Shown piece after piece: positions 35,272 through 44,240 of a DNA stretch of 55,393 nucleotides. The stretch spans positions 1 to 55,393 of the forward strand of contig JAQYET010000037.1 in NCBI GenBank assembly GCA_028723525.1, read 5' to 3'. Under the pieces are notes generated by a model that saw only the letters and a list, made by a program, of their open reading frames with translations, was not told the origin of the DNA and did not search any database. The stretch comes from Prevotellaceae bacterium (lineage in GTDB: Bacteria; Bacteroidota; Bacteroidia; Bacteroidales; Bacteroidaceae). The translations under genes were made by a program, and so were the position numbers. Each line of letters starts with the position of its first letter. Positions within the stretch are counted from its first letter, which is position 1.

Positions 35272-37488
35272 ATGGAACAAGATATATTGAGGCTTGCGCT
35301 TGCAGAAATAGAAGCGGGTCGCGTGCTGCATGCAGTCGGAATGGTGAAGGAATATGCCGAAAGTAACGGAGTGGGGCAGTGGCGTGACGAACTGGAAAGT
35401 ATTTCCGACGACTACGAACTGATGCTCGGCTACATGGGCAGGGGCATTATCGACCCCGAAAGAGAGGAGGTGCACGGCAGGATAAGCAGGCGTCTCGAAC
35501 GCTGTATCAGGAACATCATGCTTTCAGACAAGATTAAGTCGTCGCCATTCTATGCCGAAGCATACACCAAGGCGGGGGGAGTGAGGTTGGAAACAGAACT
35601 ATTGAAGGGCACACTTGAGAACTTCGTGAGCGAACAGGCAATGGCAGGACTGCTCGGAGAGGATGCCGAAAAGGCTAAAAGCCGTGATATATACGAGCAG
35701 CATGTGGGACTGATGTCGCGCTTTTTCCATAGCATTATCGTCTCGCCGCAATGGACTGAAAGCACAAGGCGGCATATATCGGAAATCCTTTCATCGCCTA
35801 CAATCGACTCGTTTGACGCACAACTGCTGGTAAGTGCAATCTCCGTAGCTTCCATTAACCATTACGATGAACAGGAAATGCTGGCTCTTGCCGACATATA
35901 TCGCCTGTCAACCGACGAGAATATCAGGCAAAGGGCGTTGGTGGGCTGGGTTTTCGCTGCGGCAATGGCAGACAAACGCCTGCCCGGAGACATCATCTCG
36001 CTGTGCCGTGAGGAAGCTGTCGCCGGAGAGTTGGCAGACATGCAGAAGCAGGTTATGTTCTGTATGAATGCCGATGAAGACAATCAGTTGATACAGCAGG
36101 ACATCATACCCGAACTGATGAAGAACCAAGACCTGAACATAACGAGGTTTGGAATTACAGAGAAAGAGGAAGACCCTATGGAGGATATACTCAATCCGTC
36201 GGCTTCTGAGGAGCGAATGGAGAAACTCGAAAACTCTATGCAACGCATGGAAAAGATGCAGAGAGAAGGGTCTGACATCTATTTCGGCGGGTTCTCGCAG
36301 ATGAAGCGTTTCCCTTTTTTCTATGATATGGCAAACTGGTTCTGGCCTTTCTTCTTCGAACACCCCGCCGTTCAGGATACGTTAGATACGATAGGAAAGG
36401 CTGATTTCTTGAATGAGATGCTCACGTCGGGACCTTTCTGCGAGAGTGATAAGTATTCATTCCTGCTCACTATGAAGACTGTGCTCGAGCGTTTGCCCGA
36501 AAACATGCGCGAGATGCTGCAGAGTGGTTACGGCATGGGGCATATAGTGAACGATGGCGACCGCAATTCGGCTACCTACATACGCCGCATGTATCTTCAG
36601 GACCTTTACCGTTTCTTCCGTCTCAACAGGCACAAGTCTGCGATGAGAAGTCCGTTTGCCGATGCCAAGGTCTATCTTTTTGTGGCAAACAAGGCTTTCG
36701 CCGGGACAGAGATTGACGGAAAACTTGCCGAACTTTCGTTCTTTATGCACAAACGGAAGATGAAGAATGCCTTTATAATACTTGCCGAGCGGTTCATGGC
36801 TTTGGAACAGAGCAGACTCTCGCCGGACTTCCTGCACTTGTCATCTCTTTACTATTCGGAATATGCCGGCAATGCTGCGAGGGCTGTTGAAATATTGAAG
36901 GAAGCGTGGGATGAGAACAAACTTGCCGACGACCAGATGTCATTGAAGATGTTAGGTCGCCTTTCGCTGCTGCAGAAAGACTTCGACACGGCTGTAGATT
37001 GTTATCTCCGTCTGCACGATTTATTTCCCGACAACAGGATATATGCGCAGAACTACTGCATCGCACTGATGAAAAAGGAGCGTTATCACGATGCTTTGGA
37101 AATACTCTATCGACTTGATTATGAGCATCATTCTGTCAACACGTCGCGCGCTATGGCATGGGCGTTGATGGGAGAGGGCAAGCTTGAGCAGGCGCAGGCT
37201 TTGTATGAGAAACTCCTTATGGATGAATTTACCGTGCCGGAGGATTTCCTCAATGCCGCCTATTGCCGCTGGATGAAAGGCGAGACGGAGGCTACGGTGC
37301 GGCTGTTCATTGGTTACAGGGATGCTCTCGGTGGCGGAAAACAGCCTGCCGAGTGGCTTACTTCAGAATTTGAGAATGACGTTTGTATGCTTACAGGCAA
37401 CGGAATAAAACCCATAGACATGATGCTGATGGCAGACCTCGTGGAGAAAAGTATCATGGAAACGGGTGAAGCAGGAGGGTTACAGTAA
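35272..37488 (+). CDS. Large TPR-containing protein of unknown function
   Basis: A 738-residue protein without a signal peptide. The N-terminal half is helical, with an acidic patch and a MEKLENSMQRMEKMQREGSD coil near residue 330. The C-terminal 250 residues contain TPR-like helix pairs (for example ARAVEILKEAWDENKLADDQ, DFDTAVDCYLRLHDLFPDN, RYHDALEILYRLD, GKLEQAQALYEKLLM). I recognise it as a conserved Bacteroidales TPR protein but know no function. It probably shares a transcript with the lipoprotein gene. Its 3' end overlaps that of the phospholipase D gene on the other strand by 9 bp. Confidence 0.85.
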   Translation: MEQDILRLALAEIEAGRVLHAVGMVKEYAESNGVGQWRDELESISDDYELMLGYMGRGIIDPEREEVHGRISRRLERCIRNIMLSDKIKSSPFYAEAYTKAGGVRLETELLKGTLENFVSEQAMAGLLGEDAEKAKSRDIYEQHVGLMSRFFHSIIVSPQWTESTRRHISEILSSPTIDSFDAQLLVSAISVASINHYDEQEMLALADIYRLSTDENIRQRALVGWVFAAAMADKRLPGDIISLCREEAVAGELADMQKQVMFCMNADEDNQLIQQDIIPELMKNQDLNITRFGITEKEEDPMEDILNPSASEERMEKLENSMQRMEKMQREGSDIYFGGFSQMKRFPFFYDMANWFWPFFFEHPAVQDTLDTIGKADFLNEMLTSGPFCESDKYSFLLTMKTVLERLPENMREMLQSGYGMGHIVNDGDRNSATYIRRMYLQDLYRFFRLNRHKSAMRSPFADAKVYLFVANKAFAGTEIDGKLAELSFFMHKRKMKNAFIILAERFMALEQSRLSPDFLHLSSLYYSEYAGNAARAVEILKEAWDENKLADDQMSLKMLGRLSLLQKDFDTAVDCYLRLHDLFPDNRIYAQNYCIALMKKERYHDALEILYRLDYEHHSVNTSRAMAWALMGEGKLEQAQALYEKLLMDEFTVPEDFLNAAYCRWMKGETEATVRLFIGYRDALGGGKQPAEWLTSEFENDVCMLTGNGIKPIDMMLMADLVEKSIMETGEAGGLQ

Positions 37489-38748
37489 CGGAGCGAGCAG
37501 CCCTGCGATGCTGCCAAAGAACCTCTTCCACGGAGTTCGCCATTCTTTCCATGACTCCTCGGTGAGTCTGAACGAACGATGCTTGTCACGGTTGAACATT
37601 TCGTCGAGTTCCTTTGTGGTGCAAGCATCCACAACCACGGCATTGTCTTCATAGTCGAAGCACAGACTGCGGGCGTCAAGATTGGAACTCCCGACGGTGC
37701 ACACCTGCCCGTCAACGGTCATTATCTTGGAGTGATGGAAGCCGTTAAGATATATCCACACCTGTGCTCCCTTCTTCATCAGCTTGTGCATGTTGTGGAA
37801 ACTATGGTCTGATGTTAGTGGAATGTCGCTGTTGGCAGCAATCATAAGTTCCACTTTAACCCCCCTTTCTATCGCTTTTTGCAACGCTTTCTTTACGCTT
37901 GGGATGAGAGTGAAGTAAGGATTGATGATTTTTATACTGTCCTTGGCATTGTTTATCGCACTGATATAAAACTTTCTGATAATCTTAGGAGACCGACGTG
38001 GCTCACGATTGATTATTCCAATCATCTTCTTTCCTGCCGTAAGAGAGGTGTCTGGTTTAAGTCCGGTAAAGTATTCGGGTGTCTTTTGGTTCTCACCTCG
38101 GTAGTATTGCGCTCCTGAAATTTGCTCTCCCGTAACCTTCTTCCACATTCTTACGAATATATCCTGCAGTTCGTTGACCGCCGCTCCCTCTATCCGGCAG
38201 TGCATATCGCGCCACTCGCCCACCACGTCTGTACCTTTTATGTAATAGTCGGCAACGTTCATTCCGCCCGTATATCCTATTTTCCCGTCTATAACCACAA
38301 TCTTGCGGTGGTCGCGACCGAAAAGGTCGTCAATCCAAGGGAACTTCACGGGGTTAAATTCATAGATTTGTATGCCCTGTTCACGGCGTAGTTTAAGGTG
38401 TTTCTTCTTCAACGGTCTGTTGTTCGACTTGTTTCCGAAGCCGTCGAACAATGCCCTGACTTCCACGCCTTCCCTCGCTTTCTCTGCGAGCAGGGTGAAC
38501 AGAGCGTCGGCTGTGGAGTCGTTTCTGAAGTTGAAATATTCCAGATGCACCGAACTTTTTGCGTTGCGGATAGCCTGAAACAGGTCGTCAAACTTCTCCT
38601 TCCCCGACATCAGAAGCACAGCCGAGTTGTCATTGCTGAACGAAACGCCGTTGTCGCGCAGTTCACTCACTATCAGGGAGTCGGTTCTCTGTGCGTTGCA
38701 AAAGATGCAATGCAGGCAGAAGACAATGATAGGTAGTAGTCTTGACAT
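37480..38748 (-). CDS. Exported phospholipase D-family protein (cardiolipin synthase-like)
   Basis: A 422-residue PLD-superfamily protein with two complete HKD motifs: His147, Lys149, Asp154 (DHRKIVVIDGK) and His339, Lys341, Asp346 (HHSKIMTVDGQ). Unlike the usual ClsA type it has no pair of N-terminal membrane helices; instead it has a cleavable signal-like sequence (MSRLLPIIVFCLHCIFCNAQ), suggesting a periplasmic enzyme. It may act as cardiolipin synthase, phospholipase or another phosphatidyl transferase. It is the last gene of the kdsA-kdsD operon (3-bp gap), so an envelope role is likely. Confidence 0.9.
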   Translation of the reverse strand: MSRLLPIIVFCLHCIFCNAQRTDSLIVSELRDNGVSFSNDNSAVLLMSGKEKFDDLFQAIRNAKSSVHLEYFNFRNDSTADALFTLLAEKAREGVEVRALFDGFGNKSNNRPLKKKHLKLRREQGIQIYEFNPVKFPWIDDLFGRDHRKIVVIDGKIGYTGGMNVADYYIKGTDVVGEWRDMHCRIEGAAVNELQDIFVRMWKKVTGEQISGAQYYRGENQKTPEYFTGLKPDTSLTAGKKMIGIINREPRRSPKIIRKFYISAINNAKDSIKIINPYFTLIPSVKKALQKAIERGVKVELMIAANSDIPLTSDHSFHNMHKLMKKGAQVWIYLNGFHHSKIMTVDGQVCTVGSSNLDARSLCFDYEDNAVVVDACTTKELDEMFNRDKHRSFRLTEESWKEWRTPWKRFFGSIAGLLAPLL

Positions 38749-38751
38749 CCT

Positions 38752-39726
38752 CTAAATCATGCAGGAATAATGGTCAACCACCCCCAACAAGTGTCTGTCA
38801 CTATCTTCCACGAGCACCGTATGGATGAGATTTTTTTGCATTATCTTCTGTATCTCGGTGATTTTAGTGTCGGGAAGAACATATTTTGGGTTGCGTGTCA
38901 TGATTTCCTCCACCCTGTGCGTGACAAATTCGGCTTGCCATTTCTCCATTGCCCGCCTGATGTCGCCGTCGGTTATCAGTCCTTCGGTTCTGTTGTTTTC
39001 GTCGAGCGAAACGCCGAGACCGAGTTTCCCTTTGCTCACGAGTATTATTGCCTCGCCCAACTGCATGTCCTTAGGTATTATCGGCAGGTCGTTGGAGCGC
39101 ATCACGTCTTTTGCCGTTGTGAGCAGTCTTTTGCCGAGTTCGCCTCCCGGATGGAAATTGGCGAAGTCTGTGGGCTTGAAACCGCGCACCTCCATGAGTG
39201 CCACTGCGAGCGCATCGCCCATTACGAGGGTGGCAGTGGTGCTGCTTGTGGGGGCAAGGTTTAGCGGACACGCCTCCTTCTCCACCTTCACTCTGATGTG
39301 CACTGTGCTGTATTTTGCCAGCAGGCTGTGCTCGTTTCCGCTGATGCCTATTATAGGTATTTGCATGTGCAGCACCATAGGGATAAATCTCAGAAGTTCA
39401 TCGGTATTGCCGGAGTTGCTTATCGCCATCACGACATCGTTTCTCGTCATCACGCCAAGGTCTCCGTGGAACACGTCAAGAGGGTTTATGAAGAACGACG
39501 GTGTTCCTGTGCTCGACAGCGTTGCGGCAATTTTTGCCCCGATATGTCCGCTCTTTCCCACGCCGGTAACGATAACCTTGCCTTTGCAGTTCAGCATAAG
39601 TTCCACGGCGCGGTCGAACTCTTCGTCTATCTGGTTTACCAGTTCGAGCACTGCGTTGCTCTCATCCTTTATACATTGTATCGCATATTGGCGCACCGCC
39701 ATATTGTTTTCTGTCTTCATTCCCAT
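38752..39726 (-). CDS. kdsD: D-arabinose-5-phosphate isomerase (KpsF/GutQ family)
   Basis: A 324-residue cytoplasmic enzyme that converts ribulose 5-phosphate to arabinose 5-phosphate, the precursor of KDO. An N-terminal SIS domain (IVTGVGKSGHIGAKIAATLSSTGTPSFF) is followed by two CBS domains (from about residue 210). Conserved His residues are seen in SGHIG, VFHGD and FHPGG. The start is 9 bp after the kdsA stop; a second ATG two codons on is possible. Its placement directly after kdsA supports the KDO assignment over a sugar-alcohol role. Confidence 0.93.
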   Translation of the reverse strand: MGMKTENNMAVRQYAIQCIKDESNAVLELVNQIDEEFDRAVELMLNCKGKVIVTGVGKSGHIGAKIAATLSSTGTPSFFINPLDVFHGDLGVMTRNDVVMAISNSGNTDELLRFIPMVLHMQIPIIGISGNEHSLLAKYSTVHIRVKVEKEACPLNLAPTSSTTATLVMGDALAVALMEVRGFKPTDFANFHPGGELGKRLLTTAKDVMRSNDLPIIPKDMQLGEAIILVSKGKLGLGVSLDENNRTEGLITDGDIRRAMEKWQAEFVTHRVEEIMTRNPKYVLPDTKITEIQKIMQKNLIHTVLVEDSDRHLLGVVDHYSCMI

Positions 39727-39735
39727 TGCTTATCA

Positions 39736-40488
39736 TTATATAAGTCGTTTCACTATCTGTTCAAGGTCTTTGAGGTGAAGCATATTCGGACCGTCAGACA
39801 GACCTTTATCCGGGTCGGGATGCACCTCAAAGAAATATCCATTGGCTCCAAAAGCCTTTGCAGCCAGTGCCATGTTGGGCACAAAGCGTCGGTCGCCCGA
39901 TGTTTTGCCGCCTCCTGCTCCGGGGCGTTGCACGCTGTGTGTGCAGTCCATTATCACGGTTTCTGTTATTTCGAGCATGTCAGGTATGTTCCTGAAATCC
40001 ACCACGAGGTTGTTATACCCGAAAGAGTTTCCGCGCTCGGTGAGCCACACGTCATTCGCCCCTGCCGCCTTAGCTTTTTCCACCGGGAAGCGCATATCTT
40101 GCCCGCTGAGGAACTGCGCCTTCTTTATGTTCACCGTCTTTCCCGTCTTTGCCGCAGCAATAAGCAAGTCGGTCTGTCGGCAAAGGAATGCGGGTATCTG
40201 CAGGATGTCGCACACTTCGCCTGCCGCTTCTGCCTGATAACTCTCGTGTATGTCGGTAAGTATGCGCAGTCCGTACCTCTCTTTAATGTCCCCAAGCATC
40301 TGCAGCCCCTTTTCAAGCCCCGGTCCGCGATACGAACCGATGCTTGTTCGGTTAGCCTTGTCGAACGACGACTTGAATATTACGTCTATACCGTAAACGC
40401 CGTTTATACGTTTTATCTCGCGTGCTACGGTGTCAAGCAGTTCCTCCGACTCTATAACGCAGGGTCCTGCAATGAATATTGGTTCCAT
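39736..40488 (-). CDS. kdsA: 3-deoxy-8-phosphooctulonate synthase (KDO-8-P synthase)
   Basis: A 250-residue barrel enzyme that joins phosphoenolpyruvate and arabinose 5-phosphate. Family signatures are IAGPCVIES at the N-terminus, FKSSFDKANRTS, LTDIHE, QIPAFLCRQTDLL, KKAQFLSGQDM and FEVHPDPDKGLSDGPNML. It is about 30 residues shorter at the N-terminus than the E. coli enzyme but has the full core. It is the first gene of the kdsA-kdsD-phospholipase operon with its own consensus promoter. Confidence 0.95.
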   Translation of the reverse strand: MEPIFIAGPCVIESEELLDTVAREIKRINGVYGIDVIFKSSFDKANRTSIGSYRGPGLEKGLQMLGDIKERYGLRILTDIHESYQAEAAGEVCDILQIPAFLCRQTDLLIAAAKTGKTVNIKKAQFLSGQDMRFPVEKAKAAGANDVWLTERGNSFGYNNLVVDFRNIPDMLEITETVIMDCTHSVQRPGAGGGKTSGDRRFVPNMALAAKAFGANGYFFEVHPDPDKGLSDGPNMLHLKDLEQIVKRLI

Positions 40489-40514
40489 GATAGTTGTATT
40501 CGTATAACTTCATG

Positions 40515-40546
40515 CAAAAGTAACAGATTTGTTCTAATTACCCAAA
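40515..40546 (-). promoter_or_regulatory. Promoter of the kdsA operon
   Basis: The minus strand has TTTG (40546-40543), a 20-bp spacer and TACTTTTG (40522-40515), about 27 bp before the ATG. Confidence 0.82.
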
Positions 40547-40600
40547 CATTTTACGTAATTTGCGGAGAAAAAGGAGAAAAAGGCAGTAGTAAAGGCATTG

Positions 40601-40636
40601 GTCTCCAAAAAGCTTTGAGGGGAGACGTTTTTGTTT
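40601..40636 (+). terminator. Orphan terminator-like hairpin
   Basis: GTCTCC (40601-40606) pairs with GGAGAC (40621-40626), followed by GTTTTTGTTT. No plus-strand gene precedes it for more than 3 kb, so either it ends an unseen short RNA or the resemblance is chance. Confidence 0.45.
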
Positions 40637-40708
40637 AATAGCACTTTACGCCCTTTCATTCCCCGTTTGATGTCATCACGGCACTCGCTTGTATATATAG
40701 TGTAGAGT

Positions 40709-40789
40709 AAAATCGGCGAAATTGGAAAGTAAAATCGGCGGTTTTGCCGTGTAATTTCGCCGAATTTGGTGGGTAATTTCGCCGATTTT
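40709..40789. repeat. 22-bp-period quadruplet array (copy 3)
   Basis: Units begin at 40709, 40731, 40753 and 40775: AAAATCGGCGAAATT, AAAATCGGCGGTTTT, AATTTCGCCGAATTT and AATTTCGCCGATTTT. Spacers are GGAAAGT, GCCGTGT and GGTGGGT. It lies between divergent genes, about 220 bp from the kdsA start and 170 bp from the addA -7 box. Confidence 0.88.
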
Positions 40790-40956
40790 GCTCAGTGAAA
40801 GACATGCGCTCGCGCTGTGGGTTGATTTTAACTGCCGTGCGATTGAACAACAGTCTTTGTGTCATTGCTGTTTCGTCACGGGTAATCATGGGGCAGTATA
40901 ATTGCTTGTTTGGATTGTTTTTTCTGATTATTGTGAGTATTGCAACAGATTTTTTG

Positions 40957-40964
40957 TATCTTTG
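40957..40964 (+). promoter_or_regulatory. -7 box of the addAB-like operon
   Basis: TATCTTTG, 23 bp before the chosen ATG. The -33 element is unclear (TTG at 40931-40933, 23-bp spacer). Confidence 0.6.
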
Positions 40965-40987
40965 TGTCTCCTAACAAAACGACAGAA

Positions 40988-43900
40988 ATGCAGCTGACAG
41001 TATATAAAGCAAGTGCCGGTAGCGGGAAAACATTCCGTCTCGCAGTGGAATACATAAAGCTTCTAATTAAAAATCCCGAACACGGACATCGGGATATCCT
41101 TGCCGTAACCTTCACCAACAAGGCTACGGAGGAGATGAAAGAGCGAATAATGTCGCAACTCTACGGCATCCGGAAACAGCTGCCCGACTCTGAAACGTAT
41201 CTCAACACGGTTTCCGAAGAACTTGATATTGACAGGCAGGAGGTGAGTCGCAGAGCAGGTATCGCGCTCAGTCACCTCATACACGACTTCGACCATTTCA
41301 GGGTTCAGACAATAGACAAGTTTTTTCAAAGCGTCATGCGCAATCTTGCACATGAGTTGGGACTGGCATCAAACCTGCGTGTAGGGCTGAACGACATTCA
41401 GGTTGAGGAAATGGCTGTTGACCAAATGATAGAACAACTGTCTGACAAAGACAAGGAACTGGCATGGATTATCGAGTATATCTCGAAAAACATTTCCGAG
41501 AACAAGAGTTGGAATGTGACTTCGCAGATAAAGAATTTCGGACGGACAATATTCAAAGACGTATATAAGGAGAGGAGAGAGGAGATAAACATAGTTGTCG
41601 GAAATGAAGACAGCTTCAAGTTGTTCTCCGCCACCATGCACGCGATTATCAAAGATTTTGAGGATGAAATGGCAGGATATGAGCCGAAATTCATGAAAAT
41701 TCTTGATGACAACGGAGTGGATGTAAGCGAACTGAAAAAAACTCCATGCGGATATTTCACCAAACTGAAAGATAAGAAGTTCACAAAAAGGGAGTTGGAA
41801 AAGTCTTCATACACCGAGGCTATGGAGAACCCGGAGGGCTGGGTGACAAAGGACATGGCAAAGCAACGCCCCGACCTTCTCGACTTTGCCGAAGAGCACC
41901 TGATGCCGCTCTTGATAGAGGTAAACGACAAGGTGAAGGACAACATCAAGCGATATAACACCGCAAAGATGTCGCTCACCTACATCAATCAACTGCGACT
42001 GCTGAGCGCAATAGAAAAAAAGGTGGTGGAAGTGAATGGAAAGGCAAACCGTTTCCTGCTCAGCGACACCCAGCAACTGCTGTCTGAATTTATAAAAGAC
42101 AGCGACTCGCCGTTCATCTACGAAAAGATTGGAACGCAGATAAGCCATATCATGATTGATGAATTTCAAGACACGAGCACTGTGCAGTGGAAAAATTTCC
42201 TCGTGTTGCTTGAAGATTGCATGAGCAGGGCAAATCCCGGGGTGGGCAACGTGGCGCAGAACCTTATCGTGGGGGATGTGAAGCAGAGTATTTACAGGTG
42301 GCGTTCGGGCGATTGGCAACTGCTGAACAATATCGAAAAGAATATAGGCAAGGATAAACTGAAGGTGGAACCAATGGACTGCAATTTCCGTTCTGCCGGT
42401 AATATTGTGCGTTTCAATAATGCTTTCTTTGAGACCGCCGTGAGGATTGAGACTGAAGCCGAAAGCGAAATATGCGGAGATAAAGCCCAAGAACTTGAAA
42501 AGGCATATCATGACGTGGCGCAGAAGATGCCCGAAGGGGGCAGAGAGGGAGGTCTGGTGCATATTACGCTGTTCCCCAACGACGACTATCAGGAAAGAAC
42601 TCTTGAAAAAATAGTTGAAACGGTGGATGAACTTGTGGCGAAAAACGTACCGCTCAAGCGGATTGCAATACTCCTGAGAACAAACCGAGAGATAACTCTC
42701 ATCGCGGAGAAATTCATGAGGGATAGGGCGGAAATAAATATCGTGAGCGATGAGGCTTTCAGACTCGACGCATCGCTGGCGGTGAGAATGATGATAGAAT
42801 CGCTCCACCTGCTGCTGCATCCCGAAGATTTGCTCTCAAGGGCTACGCTGGCAAAGCAATACCAAAGGCATATAATGAAAAACAGTATGCCTGAAGGAGA
42901 CATGCTATGCCATGCCGACGAGGAGAAGATAAACGCCTTGTTGCCGCGCGATTTCACGGAAAGTTTCGACAAGATGATAGAGATGCCGCTCGTGGAACTT
43001 ATAGAGTATGTGTATAAGGTGTTGAGACTCGACAGCCTGAATGACCAAAGTGCATACGTGTGTGCCTTCTACGACGCAGTGAACGAGTTCGCCGAAGACT
43101 ATTCGCCGGGAATAGAGACCTTGCTGAAGGAATGGGAGGAGAACATGCACTCAAAAAACATACAGAGCGATGAGATAGAAGGGATACGACTGCTCACCAT
43201 ACATAAGAGCAAGGGACTTGAATTTGACAACGTGATATTGCCGTTCGCGAGTTGGGAAACAGGTAGCAAGGGCATGATATGGTGTCACACCGAAGAGTCT
43301 CCTTTCTCGCAAATGCCGCTGATACCGGTAAGGTATAGTCAGGAGATGAACAACAGTTACTTCGCCGAAGACTACCGGCAGGAGCACCTGCAGACCACGG
43401 TTGACAACATGAACATGCTCTATGTGGCTTTCACCAGAGCCGCAAACAACCTGTATGTGATAGGGATGAACGGGGGAAAGGCAAACCGCTCTTACGTCAT
43501 AAAACGCTCGCTTGGCGAAGTGGCAGACAAGCTCGACGGGGCATTGCTTTCGGGAGAGTGCGGCGATGCGGAAAAGAAAGGCAGGGAAAAACCTGCAGAG
43601 GACATCGTGTTCAGTTACGGAGAGTTCAAGGCAGGGGATGATGAAAGTAGGAAGGAGTCGTCTAACGTGTTCTTGCAAAAGACTAACAAGATAAAGGTTG
43701 ACGTGGCGACATTCCCCATGCCCGTAAGTTTCAGACAGAGCAACAAGAGCGTGGAGTTCACAATGTCTGAAGAAGACGCCCCCGATAACAAAGCATACAT
43801 CAAGCGAGGGAACATCCTGCACAACATATTTTCGCAGATAGTGACAGCCGGCGACGTAGAAAGGGTTATCAGGGAAATGGAACAGGAGGGCATACTGTAT

Positions 43901-44233
43901 GATGAATTGTCTCGTGAAGACATTCTTTCCGCAGTAAGAAAATGTCTCGACAATCCTGTTGCGACAGAGTGGTTCTCGGGGAGATGGAAAACATTCAGGG
44001 AGTGCCCGGTGCTGGAAATGGAAGACGGAAGGCTCGTGGAACATCGTCCCGACCGCGTTATGACAGACGGCGAGAAGACCATTGTGGTTGACTATAAGTT
44101 CGGCACGCAGCGCACATCGCACGAAAATCAGATATGCCGATATATGAAACTGCTCGACGAAATGGGGCAGCAGAACATCAAAGGCTATCTGTGGTATGTT
44201 GACAAAAACATAATAAAGGAATTTGAAAACTGA
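40988..44233 (+). CDS. addA: AddA/RecB-like UvrD-family helicase-nuclease
   Basis: A 1081-residue enzyme of double-strand-break processing. The start MQLTVYKASAGSGKT carries Walker A (8-15). Further helicase motifs are AVTFTNKATEEMKER, MIDEFQDTSTVQW (Walker B), VGDVKQSIYRWRSG, TIHKSKGLEFDNVILPF and MLYVAFTRAANNLYV. A C-terminal PD-(D/E)XK nuclease is marked by EHRPDRVMTDG, VVDYKFG and a Q-x-x-x-Y after it. The start is placed at 40988 because the promoter box lies inside the longer open frame. The next gene is the nuclease/inactive-helicase partner, so the pair is AddAB-type and makes 3' tails for RecA. Confidence 0.9.
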   Translation: MQLTVYKASAGSGKTFRLAVEYIKLLIKNPEHGHRDILAVTFTNKATEEMKERIMSQLYGIRKQLPDSETYLNTVSEELDIDRQEVSRRAGIALSHLIHDFDHFRVQTIDKFFQSVMRNLAHELGLASNLRVGLNDIQVEEMAVDQMIEQLSDKDKELAWIIEYISKNISENKSWNVTSQIKNFGRTIFKDVYKERREEINIVVGNEDSFKLFSATMHAIIKDFEDEMAGYEPKFMKILDDNGVDVSELKKTPCGYFTKLKDKKFTKRELEKSSYTEAMENPEGWVTKDMAKQRPDLLDFAEEHLMPLLIEVNDKVKDNIKRYNTAKMSLTYINQLRLLSAIEKKVVEVNGKANRFLLSDTQQLLSEFIKDSDSPFIYEKIGTQISHIMIDEFQDTSTVQWKNFLVLLEDCMSRANPGVGNVAQNLIVGDVKQSIYRWRSGDWQLLNNIEKNIGKDKLKVEPMDCNFRSAGNIVRFNNAFFETAVRIETEAESEICGDKAQELEKAYHDVAQKMPEGGREGGLVHITLFPNDDYQERTLEKIVETVDELVAKNVPLKRIAILLRTNREITLIAEKFMRDRAEINIVSDEAFRLDASLAVRMMIESLHLLLHPEDLLSRATLAKQYQRHIMKNSMPEGDMLCHADEEKINALLPRDFTESFDKMIEMPLVELIEYVYKVLRLDSLNDQSAYVCAFYDAVNEFAEDYSPGIETLLKEWEENMHSKNIQSDEIEGIRLLTIHKSKGLEFDNVILPFASWETGSKGMIWCHTEESPFSQMPLIPVRYSQEMNNSYFAEDYRQEHLQTTVDNMNMLYVAFTRAANNLYVIGMNGGKANRSYVIKRSLGEVADKLDGALLSGECGDAEKKGREKPAEDIVFSYGEFKAGDDESRKESSNVFLQKTNKIKVDVATFPMPVSFRQSNKSVEFTMSEEDAPDNKAYIKRGNILHNIFSQIVTAGDVERVIREMEQEGILYDELSREDILSAVRKCLDNPVATEWFSGRWKTFRECPVLEMEDGRLVEHRPDRVMTDGEKTIVVDYKFGTQRTSHENQICRYMKLLDEMGQQNIKGYLWYVDKNIIKEFEN

Positions 44234-44240
44234 GCAAACC

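Larger units (their letters stand above)
40489..40987. other. 499-bp divergent intergenic region between kdsA and addA
   Basis: No gene is visible. The region holds the kdsA promoter (40515-40546), short direct repeats GGAGAAAAA around 40564-40581, a terminator-like hairpin facing right (40601-40636), the array at 40709-40789 and the addA promoter box at 40957-40964. Confidence 0.7.

Noticed and set aside
37480..37488. Frameshift or misassembly at the TPR/phospholipase junction
   Set aside because: Both proteins end naturally with full-length domains; a 9-bp tail-to-tail overlap is normal in compact genomes.
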